This document shows positions 62,301 to 64,000 of a stretch of DNA of 64,000 nt, in pieces. Position 1 is the stretch's first letter. Every line of letters starts with the position of its first letter. The position numbers and the translations under genes are program-made. The stretch lies in the NCBI GenBank assembly GCA_964023205.1, contig OZ026844.1:32039326-32103325 (forward strand), in the 5' to 3' direction. The notes beneath the pieces are model-generated. The model searched no databases. It saw nothing but the letters and a program-made list of their open reading frames with translations, and had not been told where the DNA came from. The DNA is from Lutraria lutraria (Eukaryota > Mollusca > Bivalvia > Venerida > Mactridae).

Positions 62301-62871
62301 AATGGTTTGTTAGAATTACCTTCCAAAGTAAAATGGTTCAATTCTGATAACATAATACATGGAACTCTAAGTGGAGTTACAGATATGACATTGATAAAAT
62401 CAACACTCGATTTGAAAAGGACTGGAAAGTCTCAGGTAACAAATTGATCAAATTTATAGAATATTTTCTCTATAAGTAAAGCACCAAGCAATCATTTTAG
62501 AAAACAAATATTAAGCTTTATTAAGTTTATGACTGAACTATTTGAATTAAATGTTCAAGTGTTAATATCCATTAATGAGAGGATGGATGCATTTTTTTTC
62601 AAATTATTTTCAACTTAAATGTGACCCTACATTTTACAGGATAGTAAAAAAGATGCAAAATTTAGCTTTGCTAATCTGAGCTTAATGGCTGGAGGAATCT
62701 TGAAGATGACAGATGATGTTCCATATGAGCTTGTTGTCAGCAACAACTTGTATATAGCTCCATCAGGTCTCATGCAAGCTACTAGATTGGCTATTGATTC
62801 TAATTCTGCTGTTATTGAAGAGGGTGGTGTAATAGATCTGAATAGTCGTGGATACTTCAAGTCTGGACCAG
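3429..62871 (+). CDS. Giant multi-exon secreted modular glycine-rich protein gene (79 exons in window, 3' end outside)
   Basis: Seen: 79 exons with GT donors and AG acceptors join in one frame from the ATG at 3429 to 62871, giving about 7,328 residues without a stop. Exon coordinates are in the module entries below. About 15 diverged repeats of 420-460 residues follow a signal peptide; there are many N-x-S/T sequons and few cysteines, and I noticed no membrane segment. Intron phases are 42 phase 1, 29 phase 0 and 8 phase 2; phase 1 introns mostly split a Gly codon as G|GT or G|GA. Known: F5/8C and furin-like repeats are extracellular domains. From memory and unchecked, similar GHGGRGG ... GGGGGGRI blocks occur in large eukaryotic secreted proteins, including plant glycine-rich proteins. 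Inferred: a secreted fibre or matrix/mucus-type protein. I do not recognise a named gene. Two adjacent genes is the main alternative, but no in-frame stop or second signal peptide was found. Introns without their own entry hold nothing I recognise. Confidence 0.88.
3797..3972. mobile_element. Related inverted-repeat element with a different interior
   Basis: Termini TACAGTGCAACC and GGTTACACTGTA match the family above, but the interior is GGAGGTGGCTGTTGTTTGG-type repeats. It starts about 50 bp past the exon 1 donor. Confidence 0.6.
4381..4545. repeat. Degenerate repeat of the TACAGTCAAAC family
   Basis: The right end (ACAGGTTTCACTGTA) and interior (GTGAATAAAGGTCG, CCTGTCAATAAAAC, GAGTGGCCTTTACTCAC) match the copies at 55692 and 56784; the left end is not clear. 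Confidence 0.5.
4871..5050 (-). mobile_element. Short inverted-repeat (MITE-like) element, copy 4, intron 1
   Basis: Termini TACAGCGCAACCTCTC and GAGAGGCTGTACTGTA, with interior GTTGTTGAGAGGTTGTTGC and GGGCCGCTCTGG, reverse relative to copy 1. Confidence 0.75.
6512..6600 (-). mobile_element. tRNA-like SINE head, minus strand
   Basis: Contains reversed box B (GGGGTTCGAACCCAC) and reversed box A (CCACTCAACCACGG). It lacks a clean cloverleaf anticodon arm by eye, so a SINE head or tRNA-derived remnant is preferred to a working tRNA gene. Confidence 0.6.
6629..6809 (+). mobile_element. Short inverted-repeat (MITE-like) element, copy 5, intron 1
   Basis: Termini TACAGTACAACCTCTCC and GGAGAGGTTGCACTGTA, with a full interior. 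It lies 20-30 bp from the tRNA-like SINE remnant at 6512-6600. Confidence 0.78.
8030..9013. repeat. Degenerate ~1 kb repeat with internal units, same ending as the right-edge array
   Basis: Internal units recur (GATTATTGGCAAAATCGG near 8140, GATTATTGGCGAAATTGG near 8457, TTATGGGCAAAATCGG near 8620), each followed by TTGTTTACA or TTGTTAACA and CTCTAGC-like text. It contains GGTTCAAAAACTAGTTCGCA near 8874 and ends ATGAGCGATATAAGGCCATC. The array at 62904-64000 has the same phrases. Confidence 0.62.
10750..12425 (+). CDS. Exons 3-5: F5/8 type C (discoidin) domain embedded in the first Gly-rich block (residues ~240-397)
   Basis: Exons: 10750-11009, 11825-11990, 12381-12425. Residues include STKSWRPSTDTNSYLEMTL, then NYYVTAVETRGG and YYVKTFTVKYYNATSGSW, and in the next exon YASKVRLYPKSWQGRIELSF with RVYGY. 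This is the usual order of an F5/8 type C (coagulation factor V/VIII C-terminal, discoidin) domain: W-x-P, a beta strand, TxVxTRG, a YTVxYS-like strand, an xW pair, and a closing RxxLRLYPxxW-like strand. Such domains bind phospholipid, carbohydrate or collagen in other proteins. Cysteine is scarce: the usual bounding disulphide pair is not obvious; one Cys lies in the linker SGICNVPSKG of exon 5. The domain sits between the GGRITL strand of exon 2 and the GGPGTIHYW strand of exon 6, two pieces of one Gly-rich segment. Confidence 0.82.
11054..11150 (-). mobile_element. Short inverted-repeat (MITE-like) element, copy 6, internally deleted
   Basis: Both termini are present (TACAGTGCAACCTCTTC and GTTTGCACTGTA), but only about 97 bp long; the middle AT-rich part of the family is missing. 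It lies in the intron that splits the F5/8C domain. Confidence 0.68.
11179..11334. repeat. Two-copy tandem duplication, 78 bp unit
   Basis: AATCAAGTTTACGTGTTGTT starts at 11179 and again at 11257, each copy continuing to GAGCAAAG and TTAAAATTTACA with few differences. Intronic, between exons 3 and 4. Confidence 0.75.
11605..11694. mobile_element. 90 bp hairpin (foldback) element with 8 bp target duplication
   Basis: Arms at about 11605-11636 (AAAAAGGGGTTTGTCACGAA ...) and 11665-11694 (... CGTGACAAAGCCCTTTT) are near-perfect inverted repeats of about 28-30 nt around a short loop. The identical octamer CATCCGCC flanks it at 11597-11604 and 11695-11702. An 8 bp duplication with such termini suggests a hAT-type non-autonomous insertion, by general knowledge of TSD lengths. 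Confidence 0.72.
13632..13872 (+). mobile_element. tRNA-headed SINE, plus strand
   Basis: Pol III box A-like TGGTCGAGTGG near 13645 and box B-like GGGTTCGAGCCC at 13707-13718, followed by a tail containing GGAACGATGGTTAGTTGAAC and CCTCATATGACTCTGACTGC. The copy at 50795-51027 shares both head and tail. Confidence 0.75.
13964..14098 (+). CDS. Exon 6: closing strand of the first Gly-rich block
   Basis: Single exon 13964-14098, phase 1 on both sides. It reads AGSGGPGTIHYWKKSLSATL then IVNNYGKASYI, matching GGPGTAFLYHK ... TLVLDNNNAPS of the later modules. It therefore resumes the Gly-rich segment that exons 3-5 interrupt. The intron before it (12426-13963) carries a SINE, and the intron after it carries an inverted-repeat element at 14278-14456. 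Confidence 0.8.
14278..14456 (-). mobile_element. Short inverted-repeat (MITE-like) element, copy 7
   Basis: TACAGTACAACCTCTGTAG at the left and GGAGTGGTTTACTGTA at the right, with two GAGGTTGTTGCTCTACAGAG motifs inside. In the intron before exon 7. Confidence 0.75.
14588..16588 (+). CDS. Exon 7: 2.0 kb uninterrupted exon of beta-repeat sequence (residues ~442-1108)
   Basis: Exon 14588-16588 (2,001 nt), phase 1 on both sides, with open frame throughout. Its start (DEINVIMYEGSNVVFKANQ, then HTGDIVSDQ) is a degenerate A segment. The next roughly 500 residues are irregular repeats of about 35-45 residues, of the type hxVxxDGxFxAxxLxI, e.g. TVSIAGKMYVKNTATL, NFIIDGHFKAGKMNN and RKVSIDGTLQAGSLI. 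It ends GYIHDEGPG, the normal lead-in to a Gly-rich segment. The equivalent A+B stretch in most other modules is only about 200 residues, so this one is expanded about threefold. Several sequons (NCTR, NISG, NMTS) fit an extracellular protein. A right-handed beta-helix is inferred from the repeat pattern only. Confidence 0.85.
16975..18554 (+). CDS. Exons 8-11: Gly-rich segment closing module 1 (residues ~1109-1311)
   Basis: Exons: 16975-17231, 17539-17725, 18053-18156, 18494-18554. Motifs in order: SGGSHGGRGGRGYS, YGTIYSKPSWGSGGG, GGRGGGFVYIHATETVVI, GGGSGGGIYIESKDL, GGGGAGGRLLAEF, GEHGGPGMSYFHG, then NLRIDNGCQQPK. In exon 10 the donor at 18157 is preferred to the nearer GT at 18089, because only the longer form encodes the GGPGxxYF ... 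LRIDNG strand seen in every module. Exon 11 (VTEPQGNVAGFVEYTDYLDT) is short and divergent and stands where other modules have the PRD ... TWILP link. Confidence 0.78.
18907..22777 (+). CDS. Exons 12-17: module 2 (A, B and Gly-rich segments; residues ~1311-1696)
   Basis: Exons: 18907-19091, 20020-20245, 20494-20621, 21120-21327, 22122-22214, 22464-22777. The A segment has FTHVELYGGAHLTLNGNG and GDDTGHLHIGPGH. Exons 13-15 carry the beta strands (FNKFANLTIQDEGIL, VEKLGTLTLNGEGL). The Gly-rich part has GGGSFGGRGGNGQK, GDVYGSIYNTSLMFGSGG, GGGILKLDINKILQVEG, GGSGGAILINTMRL, GGGGRIAVYSK and GGAGTVYLK. The codon between exons 15 and 16 is split A|GT (Ser), unlike the usual Gly split. The intron after exon 15 contains a LINE remnant. 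Confidence 0.84.
21340..21672 (+). mobile_element. Probable LINE 3' remnant in the intron after exon 15
   Basis: Near 21400-21475 the plus strand can be read as VFRLSRIIVHWNALPQALST followed by CQTISLVK and a stop, like the C-terminal end of non-LTR retrotransposon reverse transcriptases (WNxLP motif). A 3' UTR-like stretch ends with GTCTAAGTCCCCGCGAGG and AATAGAAAATAAATGG. Upstream stops show it is broken. Confidence 0.5.
23325..23362. repeat. C20 homopolymer followed by (CA)n
   Basis: About 20 consecutive C from 23325 to 23344, then about nine AC repeats. Intronic, upstream of exon 18. The exact length is doubtful because such tracts are often misread. Confidence 0.85.
23530..26264 (+). 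CDS. Exons 18-24: module 3 and link to module 4 (residues ~1697-2155)
   Basis: Exons: 23530-23735, 23998-24189 (alternative start 24001), 24472-24667, 24948-25110, 25369-25634, 25780-25984, 26115-26264. Exon 18 holds GGRTWIADSELSQMDTIRI and NAHLAIHPDL; exon 19 holds GDSSGVLHVGPGQ and VYEGGTLIFPPDF. The Gly-rich part has GAGHGGRGGGIN, YGQLFEPVTYGCAGG, GGGGSGGSILIDVANIQ, GSGGRIAMYFDSN, GASGTAFFYHNG and TLLINNIGRG. Two phase-2 introns flank exon 19, which begins at a CAGCAG tandem acceptor. The segment aligns motif by motif with the fused copies in exon 26, which supports the splice choices. Confidence 0.86.
26487..27176 (+). CDS. Exon 25: A and B segments of module 4 in one exon (residues ~2156-2385)
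   Basis: Exon 26487-27176 (690 nt), phase 1 on both sides. It gives the clearest A/B signature: NFDEIQIFGNAHLAML, MIGDRTGAIHVGAAQVMDL, IDLPFNVHVYPDGFLGLAP, NGTMSYVENLTLHHDGNLWL, then DGGGLIRGTHLFFAS and IDAGGSLNANELGYRA. It ends SSGAGHGGSGGRGEG, which leads into the Gly-rich segment of exon 26. In most modules this stretch is divided among three to five exons; here only the outer introns remain. Confidence 0.9.
27482..31294 (+). CDS. Exon 26: 3.8 kb exon with the end of module 4, whole modules 5 and 6, and the start of module 7 (residues ~2386-3656)
   Basis: Exon 27482-31294 (3,813 nt), phase 1 on both sides, the longest open stretch in the window. It encodes three Gly-rich segments (GGRIAMYFTKN, GGRIAVYFNIN, GGRIAIYFHQN) and three A segments (GDRTGAVHVAGKQ, GDRSGTMHIGNEQ, GDRSGFIHVGPYQ), each with a GLAP motif and an LDNN or INNN strand. 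Spacing between successive EELQIYGNAHLAV-like motifs is roughly 455 then 420 residues, which defines the repeat length. Small cysteine pairs occur in loops (RTCNECEGGGPGT). Sequons such as NVTDT, NETM and NITL are frequent. The same sequence is cut by many introns elsewhere in the gene, so loss of introns here is likely. Confidence 0.93.
31524..33893 (+). CDS. Exons 27-29: Gly-rich segment of module 7 (residues ~3657-3837)
   Basis: Exons: 31524-31697, 33328-33477, 33677-33893. Motifs in order: SSGGSHGGLGGRGGCGGYTT, YGDLYNPVAHGSGGG, GGGVLHMEVAHTLAVDG, GASGGSGGSIIIQTHN, GGGAGGRIALYHSR and GASGTVYVQDDERDYK. Exons 27 and 28 are both phase 1 at each end; exon 29 ends in phase 2. The 1.6 kb intron 31698-33327 between exons 27 and 28 holds no element I recognise. 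Confidence 0.86.
31698..33327. other. 1.6 kb intron between exons 27 and 28: nothing recognised
   Basis: Read on both strands; only short open frames without family resemblance (the longest, near 32210, is about 76 codons). No Gly-rich exon is needed here, since exons 27 and 28 join in frame and in motif order. Confidence 0.5.
34063..36024 (+). CDS. Exons 30-32: second discoidin-like insertion (residues ~3837-4033)
   Basis: Exons: 34063-34204, 34696-34935, 35819-36024. After the strand LLQVNNNDQEQ the sequence leaves the module pattern. Exon 31 has IYDCHASRNIWCKYPNDKS, AKLTITLKTRFYVNKIKVYP; exon 32 has GSYIDLPVGRDAV and KLEFQLVGSYYAALSEIEIF. A galactose-binding-like fold is suggested by the YVNKIKVYP strand and by the closing LSEIEIF strand, which is typical of F5/8C-type domains. 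The match is weaker than for exons 3-5. Two cysteines lie close together in exon 31. The next exon (36582) resumes with WIFADTS ... FDEIQIKGHAHLAI, so the insertion lies in the link between the LDNN strand and the A segment. Confidence 0.72.
36217..36514 (+). repeat. Interspersed ~300 bp repeat (GGTATATTGGAGTCACTC family), copy 1
   Basis: Opens CCCTGCAAATGAAGTTTGAA, with TATTGGAGTCACTCGGTCAG, GTTTGTGGAGTGAAC, TCACCATGGTGTGTAGATG, and closes CACCTCTGTGACAAAGCTCT. Five copies are seen, all right of 36 kb and all in the same orientation. Confidence 0.7.
36582..39462 (+). CDS. Exons 33-39: module 8 (residues ~4033-4418)
   Basis: Exons: 36582-36757, 37186-37334, 37715-37906, 38173-38320, 38487-38627, 39001-39165, 39277-39462. 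The A segment FDEIQIKGHAHLAIMP / GDKTG|YIHVGFNQ is cut by a phase 1 intron inside the GDKTG motif. Exons 35-36 are the B segment (HVQEAGTFELKS, YSGGKLDLSGAGYQ). The Gly-rich part has GSGGGHGGSGGRGSG, YDSFYKPIFAGSAGG, GGAGGGSLTINSRHVDIDG, GGGAGGSVWIVCEEI and GGGSGGRISVL. This is the most finely divided module in the window, in direct contrast to exon 26. Confidence 0.86.
36823..37001 (-). mobile_element. Short inverted-repeat (MITE-like) element, copy 8
   Basis: TACAGTGCAACCTCTCC and GGAGAGGTTGTACTGTA termini with a complete interior, including TTAAATTAATAGTTCAATCA. It lies in the intron after exon 33. Confidence 0.78.
39877..41921 (+). CDS. Exons 40-43: module 9 (residues ~4419-4798)
   Basis: Exons: 39877-40294, 40838-41160, 41375-41602, 41751-41921 (alternative end 41918). 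Exon 40 runs from GAAGTSYLESA through IDNNGHDYP and GGVTWVYHGHHNYTFKEL to NAHMAILSD and GDRTAVLHAGKNQ. Exon 41 carries TLREVWGELNATIKGMDEIA and INTLSVRAGG-like B strands, ending NATNVTIDLSG. Exons 42-43 carry GGGSGGGHGGRGGRC, YDSIYTPAQMGSGGG, GIMHLYIEDELRVEG and GGGAGGSIYIEVYHL. In GDRTAVLHAG the usual Gly after Thr is Ala. Confidence 0.86.
42215..44511 (+). CDS. Exons 44-46: end of module 9 and third discoidin-like insertion (residues ~4799-5067)
   Basis: Exons: 42215-42689, 43131-43296, 44347-44511. Exon 44 begins GGIRGGGGGGGRVAIYHDD and GGAGTVYIES, then changes to a divergent domain with LSHLFSDTKANVKNIFLANS, ATLTFNLPFKTYIEYLRVYP and one Cys at the exon end. Exon 46 has VTIFLKANGNYVALSEIEIY. 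The paired YIEYLRVYP and VALSEIEIYV strands match YVNKIKVYP and AALSEIEIFV of exons 31-32, so the two insertions are related and sit at the same place in their modules. Exon 46 then returns to the module link (GAGYILPEVYTNTFEFDQ). Confidence 0.74.
43988..44292 (+). repeat. Interspersed ~300 bp repeat, copy 2
   Basis: Opens CCCGCAAACGAAGTATTGAG, GGGGGTATATTGGAGTCAC and closes CACCTTTGTGACAAAGCTCT, in the intron between exons 45 and 46. Confidence 0.72.
44629..46774 (+). CDS. Exons 47-51: module 10 (residues ~5068-5491)
   Basis: Exons: 44629-44857, 45034-45224, 45381-45483, 45855-46286, 46458-46774. The A segment is degenerate: MDILGGASLNLVGVNTS and GDDSGRLTLRRDQN replace the GDRTGxxHVG motif. 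B strands include TTLKGTTLTVRSGARV. The Gly-rich part is regular: GAGHGHIGGSSGGGHGGNGG, GGIGGGRLYLKVNHTLTVDG, GGGSGGTIHIETYTIDG, GGGGGGRVTLYYM, GGPGTVYLHKL and LYLNNKDYEPR. Exon 51 ends with the GVAWIWPGSYPPS link. Confidence 0.86.
46834..47001 (-). mobile_element. Short inverted-repeat (MITE-like) element, copy 9
   Basis: TACAGTGCAACCTCTCC at the left and GGAGAAGATGTACTGCA at the right; the interior matches copies 4 and 8. In the intron before exon 52. Confidence 0.75.
47158..50239 (+). CDS. Exons 52-58: module 11 (residues ~5492-5850)
   Basis: Exons: 47158-47287, 47561-47701, 48086-48231, 48651-48762, 49271-49450, 49718-49881, 50036-50239. A segment: EKAQLALVNSDHTEH and GDRSGHLHIGYNQS. B segment: VEGVLNNVENMTIVDGG, then FPGGTMQAKNVFVDV and FNADGLGYCNM. 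Gly-rich part: GTGASHGGEAGAEN, YGSFINPDQFGSAGG, GGCGGGILNLNAKTLMKIDG, GGGSGGSIYITAEEF, GAGGRFAVVYGY and GAAGTVFTKDT. An inverted-repeat element lies in the intron after exon 53. Confidence 0.85.
47857..48026 (+). mobile_element. Short inverted-repeat (MITE-like) element, copy 10
   Basis: AACAGTGCAACCTCTTC and TAGAGGTTGCACTGTA termini, interior in the same order as copies 1, 2 and 5. In the intron between exons 53 and 54. Confidence 0.76.
48250..48440. repeat. Short interspersed repeat opening TATGCCCCC
   Basis: TATGCCCCCGTATTGATAGA, TTGGGGTCATATTGTTTTTG, then TCAGGTCAAAGGTCAAGGTC; partial relative of the copy at 51202. Confidence 0.4.
50435..52872 (+). CDS. Exons 59-62: divergent module 12 (residues ~5851-6168)
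   Basis: Exons: 50435-50584, 51077-51184, 51529-51841, 52489-52872. This is the least conserved A segment. ALDLGDYAEIGLLA stands where FDEIQIFGNAHLA is expected, and GDYTATVHVEEGMYLNID where GDRTGAVHVAGKQAMDL is expected. The exon 59 start (TRKTRITIPENKIED) lacks the usual WILP link. Exon 61 regains the pattern (VYPDGRVNLPSDTYLKDVTV, LNGTY). Exon 62 is a typical Gly-rich opening (GTGAGFGHSAGSSG, HGGVGGRG, YGSGGG, IGGGSGGSIRLYSGTF). Four phase-0 junctions in a row (after exons 57-60) are unusual for this gene. Confidence 0.82.
50795..51027 (-). mobile_element. tRNA-headed SINE, minus strand
   Basis: Reverse complement of the 13632 element: the tail (CAGTCTGAGTCATATGAGG, AACCATCGTTCCTGG) comes first, then box B reversed (GGGCTCGAACCC at 50941-50952) and box A reversed (CCACTCAATCACGG). 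Intronic, between exons 59 and 60. Confidence 0.75.
51202..51390. repeat. Short interspersed repeat opening GTGCCCCC
   Basis: GTGCCCCCACTCAGAAAGAT followed by GGGGGGCATATGCC; resembles 48250 in its opening and in its place just after an exon. Confidence 0.4.
51891..52144 (+). repeat. Interspersed ~300 bp repeat, copy 3, shortened
   Basis: Opens TACCCCCACAAACGAAGTTT and closes CACCTCTGTGACAGCTCTAG, lacking part of the middle seen in the other copies. Confidence 0.72.
53035..53189 (+). CDS. Exon 63: cysteine-rich furin-repeat-like insertion (residues ~6169-6220)
   Basis: Exon 53035-53189, entering phase 1 and leaving phase 0. It starts with the usual GTGTISASGGAG strand of a Gly-rich segment, then encodes ACVPHCSSCDSYRRCLSCNK and, after GYSWRKF, a final Cys. 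The spacing C-x3-C-x2-C-x6-C-x2-C-x9-C resembles furin-type or EGF-receptor-like cysteine repeats, a disulphide-bonded extracellular module. The next exon opens at IAGGGGGGGRIAVY, resuming the Gly-rich segment. The acceptor at 53632 was chosen because the nearer AG at 53606-53607 leads to a stop in the required frame. Nearly all other exons have two cysteines or fewer, so six in about 30 residues stands out. Confidence 0.72.
53632..56649 (+). CDS. Exons 64-69: module 13 (residues ~6221-6620)
   Basis: Exons: 53632-54130, 54577-54686, 54946-55104, 55496-55622, 56148-56333, 56531-56649. Exon 64 joins the end of one Gly-rich segment (GGGGGGGRIAVYVDT, GGSGTVYVKAPE, SLYLDNRGSLP) to the next A segment (FDHVYINGGSHLALRNA, GDLSGLVHTSVYQ, VYEKSSIQLPKG). 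Exons 65-67 are B strands (VQIYADGKMSSTYLAEL). Exons 68-69 have GGSGGGGGAAGGQGSY, YGSIYEPTQYGGNGG, GGVIELAAHTLLLDG and GGGGGGSVYIK. The block order is unchanged, but the Gly-rich opening lacks the GHGG core. Confidence 0.85.
55692..55861. mobile_element. Inverted-repeat element, TACAGTCAAAC family
   Basis: Termini TACAGTCAAACTTG and CAGGTTTGACTGTA flank about 170 bp with AAAGACCACCCTTG and TATTGACAGGTGGCC. Non-coding, intronic. Confidence 0.62.
56784..56961. mobile_element. Inverted-repeat element, TACAGTCAAAC family, second copy
   Basis: Termini TACAGTCAAACATG and CAGGTTTGACTGTA; the interior AATAAAGGCCACCATGTG and TGTCAATGAAGGTCAC matches the copy at 55692 and the remnant at 4381. Confidence 0.64.
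56994..57300 (+). repeat. Interspersed ~300 bp repeat, copy 4
   Basis: Opens TATACCCCTGCAAAAGAAG, GGGGGTATATTGGAGTCAC and closes CACCTCTGTGACAGCTCTAG. Directly followed by a 5'-truncated copy. Confidence 0.74.
57301..57533 (+). repeat. Interspersed ~300 bp repeat, copy 5, 5'-truncated and in tandem with copy 4
   Basis: Starts within the family at AAGCTATTGCAATGAAACTT, repeats the CATGAAGTGTAGATGTGCAA part, contains an insertion near 57455-57495 (TTACCTTTGGGAATAAATAT) and closes CACCACTGTGACAGCTCTAG. Confidence 0.68.
57584..61450 (+). CDS. Exons 70-76: module 14 (residues ~6621-7104)
   Basis: Exons: 57584-57949, 58279-58396, 58544-58736, 59053-59269, 59471-59714, 60304-60426, 61260-61450. 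Exon 70 closes module 13 (GGGGAGGRVTIYSVE, GGAGTVLNIDTN, LTVDNANVCTP) and reaches the next A segment, EVHLSGQAQLALYRAHG with GDKSGIWHVGPYQE in exons 71-72. B strands: VTVQGGGTLVIETQGN. Gly-rich part: GRGAGHGGQGGKATN, YGDMISPSSPGSDG, GGASGGSIKLSTATFNG, GGGAGGRIAITYTD, GGAGTVYVSAN and LYIDNKEPYD. The intron before exon 76 is largely a 27 bp minisatellite ending four bases before the exon. Confidence 0.86.
60527..61255. repeat. 27 bp minisatellite, 27 copies, inside the intron before exon 76
   Basis: The array 60527-61255 is 729 bp, exactly 27 units of 27 bp (a unit contains GTCTTACATC, AT/GTATCATG and TTTCTAT). Copies differ mainly at one site (CATGTAT, CATATAT or AATATAT). Because 27 is a multiple of 3 and the unit lacks stops in several frames, long spurious open frames run through it on both strands. 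It ends four bases before exon 76. Confidence 0.95.
61600..62871 (+). CDS. Exons 77-79: module 15, A and B segments; gene continues beyond the window (residues ~7105-7328)
   Basis: Exons: 61600-61862, 62258-62435, 62640-62871. Exon 77 has GRTWILFPGGNSFRLDQIYL, GVHVALEPVTH and a modified signature (LYGDGFVNDRLRLGTIHIGP) with an extra short loop between GD and HIG. Exon 78 has FPASVVVYENGLLELPSK and GTLSGVTDMTLIKS. Exon 79 has LMAGGILKMTDDVP and EEGGVIDLNSRGYFKSGPG, ending phase 1 exactly where a Gly-rich GAGHGG exon should follow. No such exon is seen by 64000, so it lies further right. Confidence 0.85.
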
Positions 62872-62903
62872 GTATGCAATCGATACTATCTCTGCTGTTT
62901 TTT

Positions 62904-64000
62904 TAGCTCACATGTCACAAAGTGACAGGGTGAGCTTTTTGGATCAGTCTTCGTCAGGCATCGTGCGTGCATGCGTCGTAAAACTTTATGTTGTGAACAT
63001 ACTAGGGGCCACATTTTTAGCTCAATTTTAGCAAAACTGGGTCAGAATGTTAATATTGACAAAATCTCGGATGAGTTCGATATTGGGCCATTTGGGGTCA
63101 AAAACTAGGTCACCAGGGCCAAATAAGGGAAAACATTGTGAACACTTTAGAAATCACTGTTTTGATTGGATCTTCATGAAACTTTGTCAGAATGTTTATT
63201 TTAATAATACGTAGGTCAAGTTTGATAATGGGTCATTTCCGGTCAAAAACTAGGTCACTAGGGCAAATTGCTGAAAAACCTTGTGAACACTCTAGAAGTC
63301 ACTGTTTTGATTGGATCATCATGAAACCTTGTCAGAATGTTTGTCTTTATAATATCTTGAACGTGTTCTAACATGGGTCATCTGGGGTCAATAATTAGGT
63401 CATCAGGTCAAATCTTAGGAAAACTTTGTTAACACTGTAGATGTCACAGTTTTGATTGGATCTTTACCAAACCTTGTCAGAATGTTTGCCTCGATGATAT
63501 GTGGGTCAAGATTGAACATGGGTCAGCCGGGGTCAAAAACTGGGTCACAAGGTCAAATCTTGGTTTTTTTAATTGGATCTTGGCCAAACCTTGTCAGATT
63601 GTTCGTCTTAATGGTATTAAGGACAAGTTCAAATTTGGGTCATCTAGGGTCAAGAACTAGGTCACGAGGTCAAATCTTAGGAAAACCTTATAAACACTCT
63701 AGTTTTTTTTGTATCTTCACCAAACCCTGTCAGAATGTTTGTCTTAATGATATGTAAGACAAATTCAAACATAGGTCATCTGGGGTCAAAAACTAGGTCA
63801 CGAGGTCAAATCTTAGGAAAACCTTGTCTATGCTGTAGTTTTCATGGTTTTGAATGGGTCTTCACCAAATTTTGTCAGAATGTTTGTCTTATATATATGT
63901 AGGACAAGTTCAAACATTGGTCATCTGGGGTCAAAAACTAGGTCACCGGTTCAAAACAATATTTTAATGAGTGAACAGTGATTGTCATGTGAGCGATATA
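62904..64000. repeat. Tandem repeat family, ~120-145 bp units, in the intron after exon 79; runs off the window
   Basis: The phrase GGGTCAAAAACTAGGTCAC (or a close variant) recurs near 63098, 63242, 63389, 63532, 63650, 63786 and 63932, alternating with TTGTCAGAATGTTTGTCTT and AAACCTTGTGAACACT. It begins AGCTCACATGTCACAAAGTG and reaches GTGAGCGATATA at the last base, the same terminus as the element at 8030-9013. Such repeats are, to my memory, very common in bivalve genomes. Confidence 0.72.

Noticed and set aside
3429..62871. Collagen, silk or elastin-type protein
   Set aside because: Glycine is clustered in GGxGG loops between regular beta strands; there is no continuous G-x-y run and no poly-Ala blocks.

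Overview
The window is eukaryotic nuclear DNA, AT-rich, with GT-AG introns, and most likely comes from a mollusc, probably a bivalve. That guess rests on the repeats, from memory and unchecked: the tandem family with the phrase gggtcaaaaactaggtcac at the right edge, the gggggtatattggagtcac family, tRNA-headed SINEs and a swarm of short inverted-repeat elements all resemble bivalve genome repeats. No bacterial gene, rRNA, functional tRNA gene or CRISPR array is seen.

Nearly everything coding belongs to ONE giant plus-strand gene. It starts at an ATG at 3429 with a signal peptide. I followed it by hand through 79 consecutive exons to 62871, where it is still open, so the 3' end lies beyond the window. 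All 79 donors are GT, all acceptors used are AG, and every junction keeps the reading frame. The in-window coding length is about 21,985 nt, about 7,328 residues. The predicted product is a secreted, heavily N-glycosylated protein of about 15 repeats, each about 420-460 residues. Each repeat has (A) a segment with signatures like FDEIQIFGNAHLA, GDRTGxxHVG and VYxGGYLGLAP; (B) a short beta-rich segment ending DAGGxLxxDxLGYR; and (C) a glycine-rich segment GAGHGGxGG ... YGxxYxP ... GGGSGGSI ... GGGGGGRIAVY ... GGPGTAFxY ... TLxLDNN. The pattern suggests a beta-helix or beta-solenoid fibre; the function is unknown.

Layout: 1-3428 upstream DNA with repeats. 3429-14098 signal peptide, first Gly-rich block and an embedded F5/8 type C (discoidin) domain. 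14588-16588 a 2.0 kb exon of extra beta repeats. 16975-27176 modules 2-4 in small exons. 27482-31294 a single 3.8 kb exon carrying more than two whole modules. 31524-44511 modules 7-9, with two further discoidin-like insertions. 44629-62871 modules 10-15, with a cysteine-rich furin-repeat-like insertion in exon 63. 62872-64000 start of the next intron, filled by a tandem repeat family.

Non-coding DNA holds at least ten copies of a ~180 bp inverted-repeat element, a 90 bp hairpin element with an 8 bp target duplication, SINEs in both orientations, a LINE 3' remnant, a 27 x 27 bp minisatellite directly against a splice acceptor, and a C20 tract.
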